Positions 15,802 through 23,573 of a DNA stretch of 34,809 bases are shown here, one piece after another. Each line of letters opens with the position of its first letter. Positions within the stretch are counted from its first letter, which is position 1. The DNA comes from Rhodanobacteraceae bacterium (lineage in GTDB: Bacteria > Pseudomonadota > Gammaproteobacteria > Xanthomonadales > Rhodanobacteraceae). The notes under the pieces are model-generated. The model was not told the DNA's origin, searched no databases, and worked only from the letters and a program-made list of their open reading frames with translations. The DNA lies in assembly GCA_004299555.1 (NCBI GenBank), contig SCQU01000008.1:1-34809 (forward strand). Direction: 5' to 3'. Position numbers and translations under genes: made by a program.

Positions 15802-18423
15802 GTGGTGACACCTGGGGTACTGTTCTCAAAGCTTGACGATCGAGTCGCCCATGATCAAGAAGAAGGCGATATAGCGTATTTTAATGCGCTTTCATTCAAG
15901 CTCGAATACGTTACGAAGCTTGTCACAGCGGGAATCGTGGCATGCGTTGGTGACGACGTAGACCGCCATAGGTACGCACTCGAGCACACGCTGGTGCGAG
16001 CCGACTCCATAGGCAGCTGGGTAGAAGTATTGAACCTCGCTCTCACTGGGCCGTCGGCTCAATTTGTATTGACGAACGCTACTCAGTTCATGCGAGATCT
16101 TACGGAACGTGTCGGTAGTGACGATTGGCGAAGCGTTGCAGTGCGCGAGTTAGCAGAAGTCTCCGTGAAATTTGGCATCGAGCCGCAGGTAGGAGCAAAA
16201 GCAGCATTGAGACAATTCTTTGAGATCGGTGCTGCAATCCGAAATAGAACACGGGGCCACGGCGCCTCTACGGGTGAACAGTGTAGTTACGCATGTCCCC
16301 GTCTCGTGCGGTCCCTCGATTTAGTAGTTGGGCAACTTGCCATGTTCAAGCACGATTGGGCGTTCTTGCACCGCAATTTATCGGGGAAGTTTAGAGTTTC
16401 GCCATTGCTTGGTGGATGTGACTGCTTCGATTACCTACGCAGGACACGCGACGTTTCGCTATCCGATGGCGTATATATTGGCATTAATGAACCGGTTCGA
16501 ATATCGCTGATCTTCACGGATTCTGACCTTCGGGATATCTTCGTCCCGAATGGTAATTTCAAGAGTAATTCATTCGAAGCTCTTTCACTAATCACCAATG
16601 ATGTGGAGCAGAAGGATGGCTCAGGATGGTCTACGCCTCCCGGCCGCCTTCCACAGAGCGAGACACATGGTCGGGTCGCGTTGGAGCAGTCCGGAAACGC
16701 ATTCACAAATCTTCCACCCGCTCCAACGGGGCGCATCCCGAGGGCAGCGCTTGAAACACGATTGCTAGAGGAACTTCTAAAAGACGACCGTCACCCCATT
16801 GTGACACTTACGGGGCCTGGCGGGATCGGGAAAACGACGTTGGCCCTGGCTGTACTCGAGGAGGTCACGAGGCTTAGTCGCGCTCCGTTTGATGTGATTC
16901 TCTGGATGAGTTCAAGGGACATTGACTTACTCGAAAGTGGCCCGAAACCCGTTGAGCCGCGCGTTGTTCGTGTAGATGACATTGCAAACCTCGCATCAGA
17001 GCTTCTGGAACCTGCTGGGTGGAAGGATAAGGCCTTCCCAAGGCGCCAGTACTTCGAGCAGTGCCTTCGTGAGGGCGCCGCAGGAAGGACTCTGTACGTC
17101 CTTGATAATTTTGAAACTCTCGAGAGCCCTGCGGATGTGTTTAATTGGTTAGACACCCACGTTCGTCTGCCAAACAAGGTTTTAATTACAACGCGATTCA
17201 GGGATTTTGTTGGTGACTATCCGATTGATATAGGCGGCATGACCGATGCAGAAGCGTCAAAACTGATTGATCATGAGTCGAAACGGCTTGGGATATCGCA
17301 GCTACTTACGCCCGCGTATGAAGAAAATGTGATTAATGAATCGGATGGGCATCCTTACGTCATAAAAATTCTGCTCGGCCAAGTAGCGCGTGAACAGCGG
17401 GCTATCAAGCCTGAGCGCATCGTTGCGAGTGCGGAGCACCTACTTGCTGCATTGTTCGAGCGAACCTACGAAAATCTACGACCATCCAGTCAACGTGTGT
17501 TTTTGTTGTTATGTAGTTGGAGGGCATTCGTCCCTTCCATAGCTGTAGAAGCTGTATCGCTAAGGCCTAGGAACGAACGGTTCGACGTGGTAGGCGCGCT
17601 GGATGAGCTGCGCCGATTCTCGCTAATTGAGGAGATGTCATCAACTGCAGATAATGAGCAATTCGTCGGTGTCCCGTTGGCGGCCGCAAGTTACGGGAGG
17701 CGTAAGCTTGAGGTTAGCCCCTTTAAAGTCGCTGTGGAAGAAGACCGAAAGCTGCTGATGGAATTCGGTGCGGGTATGAAGCACGATGCACGTCGCGGCG
17801 TGCTACCGAGGATCGATCGGCTCGTTAAAGCGGCATCGGCAAGATCAAGTGAGAACCCAGCGGCGTTAGAGGAATTTGTTCCGATCCTTGAGTACATTGC
17901 ATCCAGAGTGCCAAAAACGTACGTGCGGCTGGCAGATCTTGTCTTGGAAGTTGACGACTCAGAGCCAGCAAAACAGCATGCAAAGGGCTATCTTCGAAAG
18001 TTTCTTGAAACTGCGGAGGTTCAAGAGAGACTTGACGTGTGGTTGAGGCTTGCTGATTTGTGCCATTCGCTTGATGACGCTATGGGCGAGGTGCATGCGC
18101 TTAGCGAAGCGGCCCTATTACCAACAGCCACCCCAGAGATGTTGGGTGGAATAGCCAATAGGATCAACAATAGGATCCGCGAACTCAAAGAGCGGCAAAT
18201 AGGCGCTTCTTGGTCGCCTGAAGTCAAAGATCTTATTGAGCGTGTGGCTCAAGTGATGGAACGATATCTGCCATCTCTTTCAGCAACTGACTACTCTAGG
18301 TTGGCGTGGCTATACCTGAACATTGGGCATGCCGATCGAGCGAGAACCATCGCGCGTCGCGGACTTGGCCTTGATCCGGAAAACGAGCACTGCCTTAAGC
18401 TCGTACAGAGGCTTGAGAGGTAA
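15802..18423 (+). CDS. HEPN - NB-ARC (STAND) ATPase - TPR protein, candidate defence gene
   Basis: An 873-residue multidomain protein. Residues about 20-190 are helical and carry R147-N148-x4-H153 in AAIRNRTRGHGA, which fits the R-x(4-6)-H active site of HEPN ribonucleases. A 100-residue linker or small domain follows. Residues about 305-620 form an NB-ARC-type STAND ATPase: Walker A GPGGIGKTT (338-346), Walker B LYVLDNFE (431-438), the TTRFR sensor (463-467), a GHPY motif (516-519, the GLPL-like position), and a winged-helix-like region. The C-terminus is helical and ends in a TPR-like repeat (LYLNIGHADRARTIARRGLGLDPEN). The GTG at 15802 has GGGAG upstream. The gene is AT-richer than its surroundings and converges on a tyrosine recombinase gene, which suggests horizontal transfer. 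By domain logic, ligand sensing by the TPRs would trigger oligomerisation and RNA cleavage; this is inference. Confidence 0.85.
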   Translation: MVTPGVLFSKLDDRVAHDQEEGDIAYFNALSFKLEYVTKLVTAGIVACVGDDVDRHRYALEHTLVRADSIGSWVEVLNLALTGPSAQFVLTNATQFMRDLTERVGSDDWRSVAVRELAEVSVKFGIEPQVGAKAALRQFFEIGAAIRNRTRGHGASTGEQCSYACPRLVRSLDLVVGQLAMFKHDWAFLHRNLSGKFRVSPLLGGCDCFDYLRRTRDVSLSDGVYIGINEPVRISLIFTDSDLRDIFVPNGNFKSNSFEALSLITNDVEQKDGSGWSTPPGRLPQSETHGRVALEQSGNAFTNLPPAPTGRIPRAALETRLLEELLKDDRHPIVTLTGPGGIGKTTLALAVLEEVTRLSRAPFDVILWMSSRDIDLLESGPKPVEPRVVRVDDIANLASELLEPAGWKDKAFPRRQYFEQCLREGAAGRTLYVLDNFETLESPADVFNWLDTHVRLPNKVLITTRFRDFVGDYPIDIGGMTDAEASKLIDHESKRLGISQLLTPAYEENVINESDGHPYVIKILLGQVAREQRAIKPERIVASAEHLLAALFERTYENLRPSSQRVFLLLCSWRAFVPSIAVEAVSLRPRNERFDVVGALDELRRFSLIEEMSSTADNEQFVGVPLAAASYGRRKLEVSPFKVAVEEDRKLLMEFGAGMKHDARRGVLPRIDRLVKAASARSSENPAALEEFVPILEYIASRVPKTYVRLADLVLEVDDSEPAKQHAKGYLRKFLETAEVQERLDVWLRLADLCHSLDDAMGEVHALSEAALLPTATPEMLGGIANRINNRIRELKERQIGASWSPEVKDLIERVAQVMERYLPSLSATDYSRLAWLYLNIGHADRARTIARRGLGLDPENEHCLKLVQRLER

Positions 18424-18531
18424 CGCCCGCGTCCAACTCTGTTGAGGGGTGATTACTTCGTGGCCGCGGTGCCGCGGACGCATTAGGTTGGCCGTTTGGC
18501 GAAGTTACCCTTCATGGCGATGTCCGCTCAG

Positions 18532-18563
18532 GGCCGGACCGCGACCGTGGTCGCAGTCCGGCC
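18532..18563. terminator. Probable bidirectional terminator between convergent genes
   Basis: Arms GGCCGGACCGCGACC (18532-18546) and GGTCGCAGTCCGGCC (18549-18563) pair with one mismatch. The hairpin lies between the 3' ends of the STAND gene and the recombinase gene. It has no T-run. Confidence 0.45.
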
Positions 18564-18570
18564 ACGGCTA

Positions 18571-19182
18571 TCAGACTTCGGTCTGTTCAGCCATCTCCAG
18601 CGCGTCGTCGACCTCGATGCCGAGGTAACGAACGGTGCTTTCAAGTTTGGCGTGGCCGAGGAGCAACTGCACAGCGCGCAGATTCTTGGTGCGCCGGTAG
18701 ATCAGAGAGGCCTTCGTCCGCCGCATCGAATGCGTTCCATACGCAGGACCGTCCAACCCGATCTCAGCAACCCAGCGGTGAAGGATTCTTGCATACTGTC
18801 GTGTCGACAGGTGTGGAGAGGTGCTGACGCGACTTGGGAACAAGTAGGCATCCGGCCTCAGGCCGGCCACAGTGATCCAGTCGCGGAGCGATTGCTTGGT
18901 CGACTCGGTGATTTCGAATTGGACCGGGCGATGGGTCTTTTGCTGCATCACGATGGTGCGTGAGGCGATCTGGTCCCCGTGGGCCACGTCCGTCACCCGG
19001 AGCTTGACCAAATCACAGGCGCGTAGTTTCGAGTCGATCGCGGTGTTGAACAGCGCGAGATCACGGGTCCGGTGGCGTAGTTGCAACCGGATGCGGATTG
19101 CCCAGATATCGCGCAGCTTCAGCGGCGCCTTCTGGCCAACCAGCTTGCCCTTGTTCCATGGTTGTCGTTGTTGGTTCTCCAT
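18571..19182 (-). CDS. Short tyrosine recombinase/integrase
   Basis: A 203-residue protein that is essentially the catalytic domain of a tyrosine recombinase. The catalytic set is readable: Arg54 in SKLRACDLVKL, His151 and Arg154 in GTHSMRRTKASL, His177 in LLLGHAKLESTVRYLG, and the nucleophile Tyr186. It lacks the N-terminal core-binding domain of full integrases, but this short form is a recurrent stand-alone type in Proteobacteria. The ATG at 19180-19182 follows GGAG by about 7 nt; the open frame extends 32 codons further upstream with no similarity. It converges with the STAND ATPase gene and diverges from the DUF4160/DUF2442 pair. It probably served to move this island. Confidence 0.9.
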   Translation of the reverse strand: MENQQRQPWNKGKLVGQKAPLKLRDIWAIRIRLQLRHRTRDLALFNTAIDSKLRACDLVKLRVTDVAHGDQIASRTIVMQQKTHRPVQFEITESTKQSLRDWITVAGLRPDAYLFPSRVSTSPHLSTRQYARILHRWVAEIGLDGPAYGTHSMRRTKASLIYRRTKNLRAVQLLLGHAKLESTVRYLGIEVDDALEMAEQTEV

Positions 19183-19293
19183 CGAAATCTCCAATCGGGA
19201 CTTCGAGGATGCGCCGAACCGCGGCAAGACGGCGCAAACAAAGCGGGGACGGCACGCTATTCGGTGGAGCCCCGGCATCAGACCAAGAGGCTG

Positions 19294-19313
19294 TAACCTA
19301 ACCGGTTAGGTTA
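19294..19313. promoter_or_regulatory. Perfect 20-bp palindrome upstream of the DUF4160 gene
   Basis: The sequence TAACCTAACC followed directly by GGTTAGGTTA is a perfect inverted repeat with no spacer. It ends 14 nt before the chosen ATG (19328) of the DUF4160 gene and lies between it and the divergent recombinase gene. This is the shape and place expected of an operator bound by a dimeric repressor, such as an autoregulating antitoxin. Confidence 0.6.
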
Positions 19314-19327
19314 TGCTAGGATACGTC

Positions 19328-19576
19328 ATGCCAACCGTCATGCGCATCCATGGTTTGCGGATCGTGATCTACCCAAATGATCATCGTCCCGCTCACGTTC
19401 ATGTGATTGGCCCGGACAACGAGGCCGTATTCGTCTTGAACTGTCCGGCCGGCCCGCTCGACCTGCGTGAAAGCTACGGATTCAAGCTCGCGGACGTGAA
19501 TCAAATCCAGGATGTGCTTGGAAGTGTGCTGGCAACCCTTTGCAACGAGTGGAACAAACTCCATGGCAATTACTGA
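19328..19576 (+). CDS. DUF4160 protein (putative toxin-antitoxin partner)
   Basis: An 82-residue DUF4160 protein. The family pattern is clear: PTVMRIHGLRIVIYPNDHRPAHVHVIG (HxPxHxHV core), then AVFVLNC, and a C-terminal helix with LGSVLATLCNEWNKLHG. DUF4160 genes usually pair with DUF2442 genes and are listed among type II toxin-antitoxin-like modules; the activity is not established. The ATG at 19328 is preferred (AGG about 7 nt upstream, family N-terminus MPTVMR); an ATG at 19313 overlaps the palindrome. The 3' end overlaps the start of the DUF2442 gene by 14 nt, so the two are translated together. Confidence 0.85.
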   Translation: MPTVMRIHGLRIVIYPNDHRPAHVHVIGPDNEAVFVLNCPAGPLDLRESYGFKLADVNQIQDVLGSVLATLCNEWNKLHGNY

Positions 19577-19979
19577 CCGCGAATTTACCCATGCCGAGCA
19601 ACAGATGCAGAGGCTTCGGCAGCACGGCCACGCCGTTGCTGCGCGGTACGACCGCCGCCGCGCCCGCGTAGTGGTCAGCCTCAACACTGGCGTGGAAGTT
19701 ACGTTCCCACCGAAACTCGCTGAGGGACTAGCCGATGCCGCTCCGGCCGATCTGGCACTGGTCGAGATTACGCCAAGCGGGCTGGGGTTGCACTGGCCCA
19801 AGTTGGACGTTGATCTCTTTGTGCCCGGACTATTGGCGGGAGCGTTCGGCAGTAAGCGCTGGATGGCCGCACAACTGGGCGCGGCCGGTGGCAGTGCGCG
19901 CTCCAAGGCCAAGACGCGCGCGTCACGCACAAACGGACACCTCGGTGGACGGCCACTCAAGCGTTCTTCGGAGAAGTAG
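19563..19979 (+). CDS. DUF2442 protein (putative antitoxin)
   Basis: A 138-residue protein with a DUF2442 core. The pattern runs from ARYDRRRARVVVSLNTGVEVTFPPKLAEGLADA (about residues 27-59) to LVEITPSGLGLHWPKLDVDLFVPGLLAGAFGS (about 66-97). The N-terminal 25 residues form a polar helix. The basic Ser/Lys/Arg-rich tail (about 105-138) goes beyond the core domain and could contact DNA or RNA. It starts inside the DUF4160 gene (14-nt overlap). Regulation by the 20-bp palindrome upstream of the pair is plausible but not shown. Confidence 0.85.
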   Translation: MAITDREFTHAEQQMQRLRQHGHAVAARYDRRRARVVVSLNTGVEVTFPPKLAEGLADAAPADLALVEITPSGLGLHWPKLDVDLFVPGLLAGAFGSKRWMAAQLGAAGGSARSKAKTRASRTNGHLGGRPLKRSSEK

Positions 19980-19993
19980 CGCCGGCCAGAGTC

Positions 19994-20010
19994 CCGAGAG
20001 ACAGTCTCGG
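19994..20010. terminator. Small hairpin after the DUF2442 gene
   Basis: CCGAGA (19994-19999) and TCTCGG (20005-20010) form a short stem with a 5-nt loop about 15 nt after the stop codon. It has no T-run, so it is a weak candidate. Confidence 0.25.
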
Positions 20011-20229
20011 CCCGGTAAGGACGAAGTCGACCCGAAGTCGCCGTTGGCCAACGCTACGTCAATGTCCGCATTGCAGGCTACTGCGGACGGCGGGTTCAGC
20101 ACCACGCGGCGAGGCGGCTTGACGCCGATCGAGACCCGCAAGCCCACGGGGAACCCGCGCCCTGCCAACGCCATGTGTACACTGCGCGGGACTGGAAGCC
20201 GGCACGCCGCCGGCGGGGAATCCTCACGC

Positions 20230-22041
20230 GTGGCAACCGACAAGCTTGGCTTCTTCGCGGAACTGAAGCGCCGCAACGTGTTGCGCGCGGCGGTGTTGTA
20301 CGCCGGCGCGGCGTGGGCGCTGTCGCAGGGCATCGCGCAACTCGGGCCGCTGTTCGACGCGCCGAACTGGGCGATGCGCGCGTTCGTGATCGCCTGCGTG
20401 ATCGGCTTTCCGTTCTGGATCGCCTTCGCGTGGTTCTTCGAGTTCACGCCGCAGGGTTTCAAGCGCGAAAGCGAGGTCGCGATTGATGCCCCGCGACGCC
20501 ACTCCAACGCGCGCAAACTCGATTTCACGATCATTGGGGTGATGGCGGTGGCGATCGCCCTGCTGGCTTCGGGCTATTTCGTCCATCGCAACGCGCCAGG
20601 CACGGCCACCACCGCCTTCAACCCGCCCGCCGACACGCTGGTGGTGCTGCCGTTCGCCAACCTGTCCGGCGACAAGAGCCAGCAATACTTCAGCGACGGC
20701 ATCACCGAGGAACTCACCAACGCGCTCGGCCAGAACACCGCGCTGCGCGTGATCGCGTGGGACACCGCCTCGCACTACCGCGACAGCACGCAACCGGCCA
20801 CCGTCATCGGCAAGGCGCTGGATGTCGCCAACGTCCTCACCGGCAAGATCCTGCGCCAGGGCAACGACGTGCGGGTGATCGTGGAACTGGTGAACGCCCG
20901 CACCGGCTATCAGGTATGGGCCGACCACTACGACGATTCGCTGGCCAACGTGTTCGAGGTGCAGGACAAGATTTCCGCGTCCATCGCCGATGCGTTGAAG
21001 GTGAAGTTTGCCGCCGCGCGCACCAATCAAACGGTGAACCCGCAGGCGCACGACTTGGTACTGCAGGCGAACGCGCTGATGGAGAAAGCCAGCACCGCCG
21101 CGCCCATCGAGCAAGCCAAAAAACTGTACGAACAGGCCATCGCGCTCGCTCCGGATTACGCCGACGCGCACGCCGGACTGGCAGGCGTGTGGTCCGAGCT
21201 GACCCAATTCTCCACGCTGTCACTCAAAGAGGCCTTGCCCAAGGTGCGCGTGGAAGCCAACAAGGCGCTGGCGCTGGACCCGCGCAACGTGGCGGCGCTG
21301 CTGGCGCTCGGCAATGCCGACGGGGCGGAAGGCAAGCGCGCCGAAGCCAAGGCCGGCTACGAGCGCGCACTGGCGCTCGATCCCAGCAATGCCATCGCGC
21401 ACCTGGATTACGCCATCACACTGCCGCTGCAACAGGCGCAGGCGCAGAACCTGGAAGCGGTGCGGCTCGATCCCGACAACGCCACCGCGCAGAGCAACCT
21501 CGTGGTGACTGAAGCGGACTTGGGCGAGTACGCGCCGGCGCTCATCCCCGCGCAGGCGCTGATGCGGCTGGACCCGACCAGCGCCGACAGCGCCATGGGC
21601 TTGGCGCAGACCTATGCGCTGCTGCACCGCGACGCCGATGCGGTGAAGGCGTTCGACCGCGCGCAGCCCAAAACGGAACTTGCCAAGGTGCTCATCGCCG
21701 CCGGCCGGCTGACCTATCAATCCGTGCTCGATCCGAAATTGCACGCGCAGGCGCTGGCCGCGGTGGAGGCGCTGCGCCAGCGCACCGACCTCGATCCCAC
21801 TTCCATGCGCGACGTGATCCAGCTCGAACTGGCGCTGGGCCAGAACACCAGTGTGCTGGAACAGCTGCCGAAGTACTGCGCCAGCATTCGGGTCGCCTGC
21901 GGCGACCTCAGCGTCAATCCGCAGTGGATTCCGCTGCGCGGCGACCCGCGCTTCCAGGCGCTGGTGAAGCAATACGACACCGTCTCCAAACCCGCGCCAG
22001 CCGCATCCGCGGCGGCGGCTTCCGCCGCGTCGTCGCCCTGA
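20230..22041 (+). CDS. Inner-membrane TolB-like/TPR protein (COG5616 type), plus-strand paralog
   Basis: About 603 residues. A basic N-terminus GFFAELKRRNVLRAAVLYAG leads into three hydrophobic helices (about residues 17-37, 49-70 and 100-120). This would place the rest in the periplasm if the N-terminus is inside. Residues about 140-280 match the TolB amino-terminal-like domain (VVLPFANLSGDKSQQYFSDGI, then VANVLTGKILRQGNDVRV and GYQVWADHYDD). The remainder is TPR-like (LYEQAIALAPDYADAHAGLAG, YERALALDPSNAIAHLDYA), ending in an Ala/Ser-rich tail. The GTG at 20230 is chosen because the family starts a few residues before FAELKRR and GGGGAA lies 10 nt upstream; an ATG at 20173 is possible. It is the sixth paralog, convergent with the five-gene operon. 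Confidence 0.8.
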   Translation: MATDKLGFFAELKRRNVLRAAVLYAGAAWALSQGIAQLGPLFDAPNWAMRAFVIACVIGFPFWIAFAWFFEFTPQGFKRESEVAIDAPRRHSNARKLDFTIIGVMAVAIALLASGYFVHRNAPGTATTAFNPPADTLVVLPFANLSGDKSQQYFSDGITEELTNALGQNTALRVIAWDTASHYRDSTQPATVIGKALDVANVLTGKILRQGNDVRVIVELVNARTGYQVWADHYDDSLANVFEVQDKISASIADALKVKFAAARTNQTVNPQAHDLVLQANALMEKASTAAPIEQAKKLYEQAIALAPDYADAHAGLAGVWSELTQFSTLSLKEALPKVRVEANKALALDPRNVAALLALGNADGAEGKRAEAKAGYERALALDPSNAIAHLDYAITLPLQQAQAQNLEAVRLDPDNATAQSNLVVTEADLGEYAPALIPAQALMRLDPTSADSAMGLAQTYALLHRDADAVKAFDRAQPKTELAKVLIAAGRLTYQSVLDPKLHAQALAAVEALRQRTDLDPTSMRDVIQLELALGQNTSVLEQLPKYCASIRVACGDLSVNPQWIPLRGDPRFQALVKQYDTVSKPAPAASAAAASAASSP

Positions 22042-22494
22042 GGCGAGAGCCATTCCTGCAGCACCCACCGCTGCCTGCCACGACGAACGGCCGGTTTCGC
22101 CAGCAGCGGTCATTCGACAACACCAAGCGAATGGCTGGAACGGGCCGTGAGGTGCCCGTCGCCGCCTGCCATCGGACCGATGTTACGCCACTTGGTCAGC
22201 AGCGGTACGGCGGTCAACGATTACCGGAACCGGTGGTCAACCTGACCGGAATACTCATCCCATCCTCTCGATGCCCTCGATCTGCGTCAGAGCATTTGAC
22301 AATACGCCGCAGCTCGCGTTCCGCGAAAGACTGAGTTTTTCAACAGAATCGGCCGTCTTGAGCCGGCCGCAAGCCTAGTTCGGCTACCCGTGGGAGCACG
22401 CAGGACACATCTGGACCCAGCCGAAAACGAAAGCGCCTGGAACCAATCCAGGCGCTTTCGCAACGGCTTCGAGTTCAACAGTGAGCCGGAACGG
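22042..22494. other. Intergenic region after the plus-strand TPR gene
   Basis: About 450 nt without a recognisable gene. It contains the terminator hairpin at 22428-22460 that serves the opposite-strand small ORF. Confidence 0.45.
22428..22460 (-). terminator. Strong hairpin terminator for the minus-strand small ORF
   Basis: A perfect 13-bp stem: CGAAAGCGCCTGG (22428-22440) and CCAGGCGCTTTCG (22448-22460) with a 7-nt loop. On the minus strand it is followed by TTTTCGG, and it starts about 35 nt after the stop codon of the small ORF at 22495-22668. Confidence 0.65.
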
Positions 22495-22668
22495 CTAGGG
22501 TCGGGGCGGGGGCTCTTTTATAGGGTTCATCAGCACGCCGTTTGACGCATGCTTTGAGTTCTGCTCACGACGTTCGGTTCGGGCGTTAAACATTCCGGCG
22601 ACACCAAGGAGGCCGCCGCCAATAACGGCGAGAGTCAGCGGGACCAACGCAATCCAATAGATAGACAC
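22495..22668 (-). CDS. Small single-span membrane protein (57 aa), unrecognised
   Basis: A short frame starting at GTG (22666-22668) with AGGA about 8 nt upstream and ending at TAG (22495-22497). The product begins with a hydrophobic helix, SIYWIALVPLTLAVIGGGLL, extending to about residue 26. It continues with a charged segment NARTERREQNSKHA and a proline-rich end KEPPPRP. Membrane insertion with a cytosolic polar tail is the likely arrangement. A strong hairpin with a T-tract lies just downstream. No family was recognised. The evidence is the coherent protein design plus RBS and terminator. Confidence 0.5.
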   Translation of the reverse strand: MSIYWIALVPLTLAVIGGGLLGVAGMFNARTERREQNSKHASNGVLMNPIKEPPPRP

Positions 22669-22962
22669 GTGGTGTGTCCTCAGCAGATTTCATTGCACGC
22701 CGCATTAAGGCGGGATACGGCAGCCACAACACCGCATTGATGGCTATATTGTGGAACGCCAGCTTATTGACCACTGTTCACCAAATGGGCTGACCAGCAG
22801 TGTCAGCCGAATTGATCAGCGCGGCTGGCCTGTTGACTGCCCTGGTCGCATAGAGCAAGCCCTGCGCGGAGGGCCGTTGTCCAACCCGCTGAGGACGACC
22901 ACCCCCAGCAGCATCCGCCCGCTTTCACGCCTCCAGTCAGCGATTTTAGCACCAAGCTATTC

Positions 22963-23253
22963 CTATGGGTTTCCGATCGCGATGGTCAAGCGCACGCCGA
23001 TGGTGCGCGGCTGGATCAGCACCACTGGGACCGGAGCCAGTGGATCGTACTCATTGGCTGCAGTGGTGGTGGACACCTGCCCGGCCTTGTCGAGCGCATT
23101 GTGCAGAAGCAAAGCGTGCCGGCCAACACCAGCGGCGTCGGCACGCCGGTCCGCAACTACCAACTTATTGTCACAGTGCGCGCACGCAGAGCCACTAACT
23201 CGCGTCTGGAGGATTGTCCACGGGCGGACACTATATGCTGCCGATGAGATCAT
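22963..23253 (-). CDS. Doubtful short ORF (96 aa)
   Basis: The frame runs from an ATG at 23251-23253 to TAG. Its second half has codon third positions rich in G and C and a plausible sequence (LLLHNALDKAGQVSTTTAAN, then PVPVVLIQPRTIGVRLTIAIGNP). The first half looks less convincing. No RBS or family was recognised; it may be the tail of a degraded gene. Confidence 0.2.
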   Translation of the reverse strand: MISSAAYSVRPWTILQTRVSGSACAHCDNKLVVADRRADAAGVGRHALLLHNALDKAGQVSTTTAANEYDPLAPVPVVLIQPRTIGVRLTIAIGNP

Positions 23254-23279
23254 AAAGTGGCCAAAGCGGCCACTTTATG
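23251..23279. repeat. Perfect hairpin with 12-bp arms
   Basis: CATAAAGTGGCC, a 5-nt loop (aaagc), and GGCCACTTTATG. The right arm runs into an 18-nt motif (23273-23290) that also occurs at 5724-5741. The hairpin has no T-run after it, and no gene ends close by. Confidence 0.5.
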
Positions 23280-23573
23280 GTTCCCCGCACAGCAAGTTTA
23301 TGCATTCTTCAAAAGATTGACGCCCAGTTCTCACAAAGTTTGGCGCGCACAAGTGTCTCACGGCAGTGATCTACCACGGCAGCCGGCGCCCAGCCTCGCG
23401 GGACGTACGATTTGAATGGCTCAAACCGGCCCACTGCGGTCGGTCGAACTCTTCAACTGCAGGCCGCAAAGCTGACGTTCAAGATGTGCGGTGTATCCAA
23501 CTTCCTGACGGTGCCCACCGCCAAAATCGGTCACCCGTGACGCGTGGGTCCGGCAATGAACGGGGCTTCGCGC

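Larger units (their letters stand above)
22669..23573. other. Gene-poor stretch of about 900 nt
   Basis: Nothing was firmly identified. It holds a perfect 12-bp hairpin (CATAAAGTGGCC at 23251-23262, GGCCACTTTATG at 23268-23279) that overlaps an 18-nt motif shared with 5724-5741. It also holds a possible 96-codon frame on the minus strand (22963-23253). Other open frames here have erratic residue content and look accidental. Confidence 0.4.

Noticed and set aside
19735-20229. N-terminal extension of the plus-strand TPR protein
   Set aside because: It would overlap the DUF2442 gene in another frame and has no similarity; family members start just before the FAELKRR motif.
22751-23320. 189-codon plus-strand frame in the gene-poor gap
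   Set aside because: Irregular Ser/Arg/Pro-rich translation, no RBS, and it runs through the perfect hairpin at 23251-23279.
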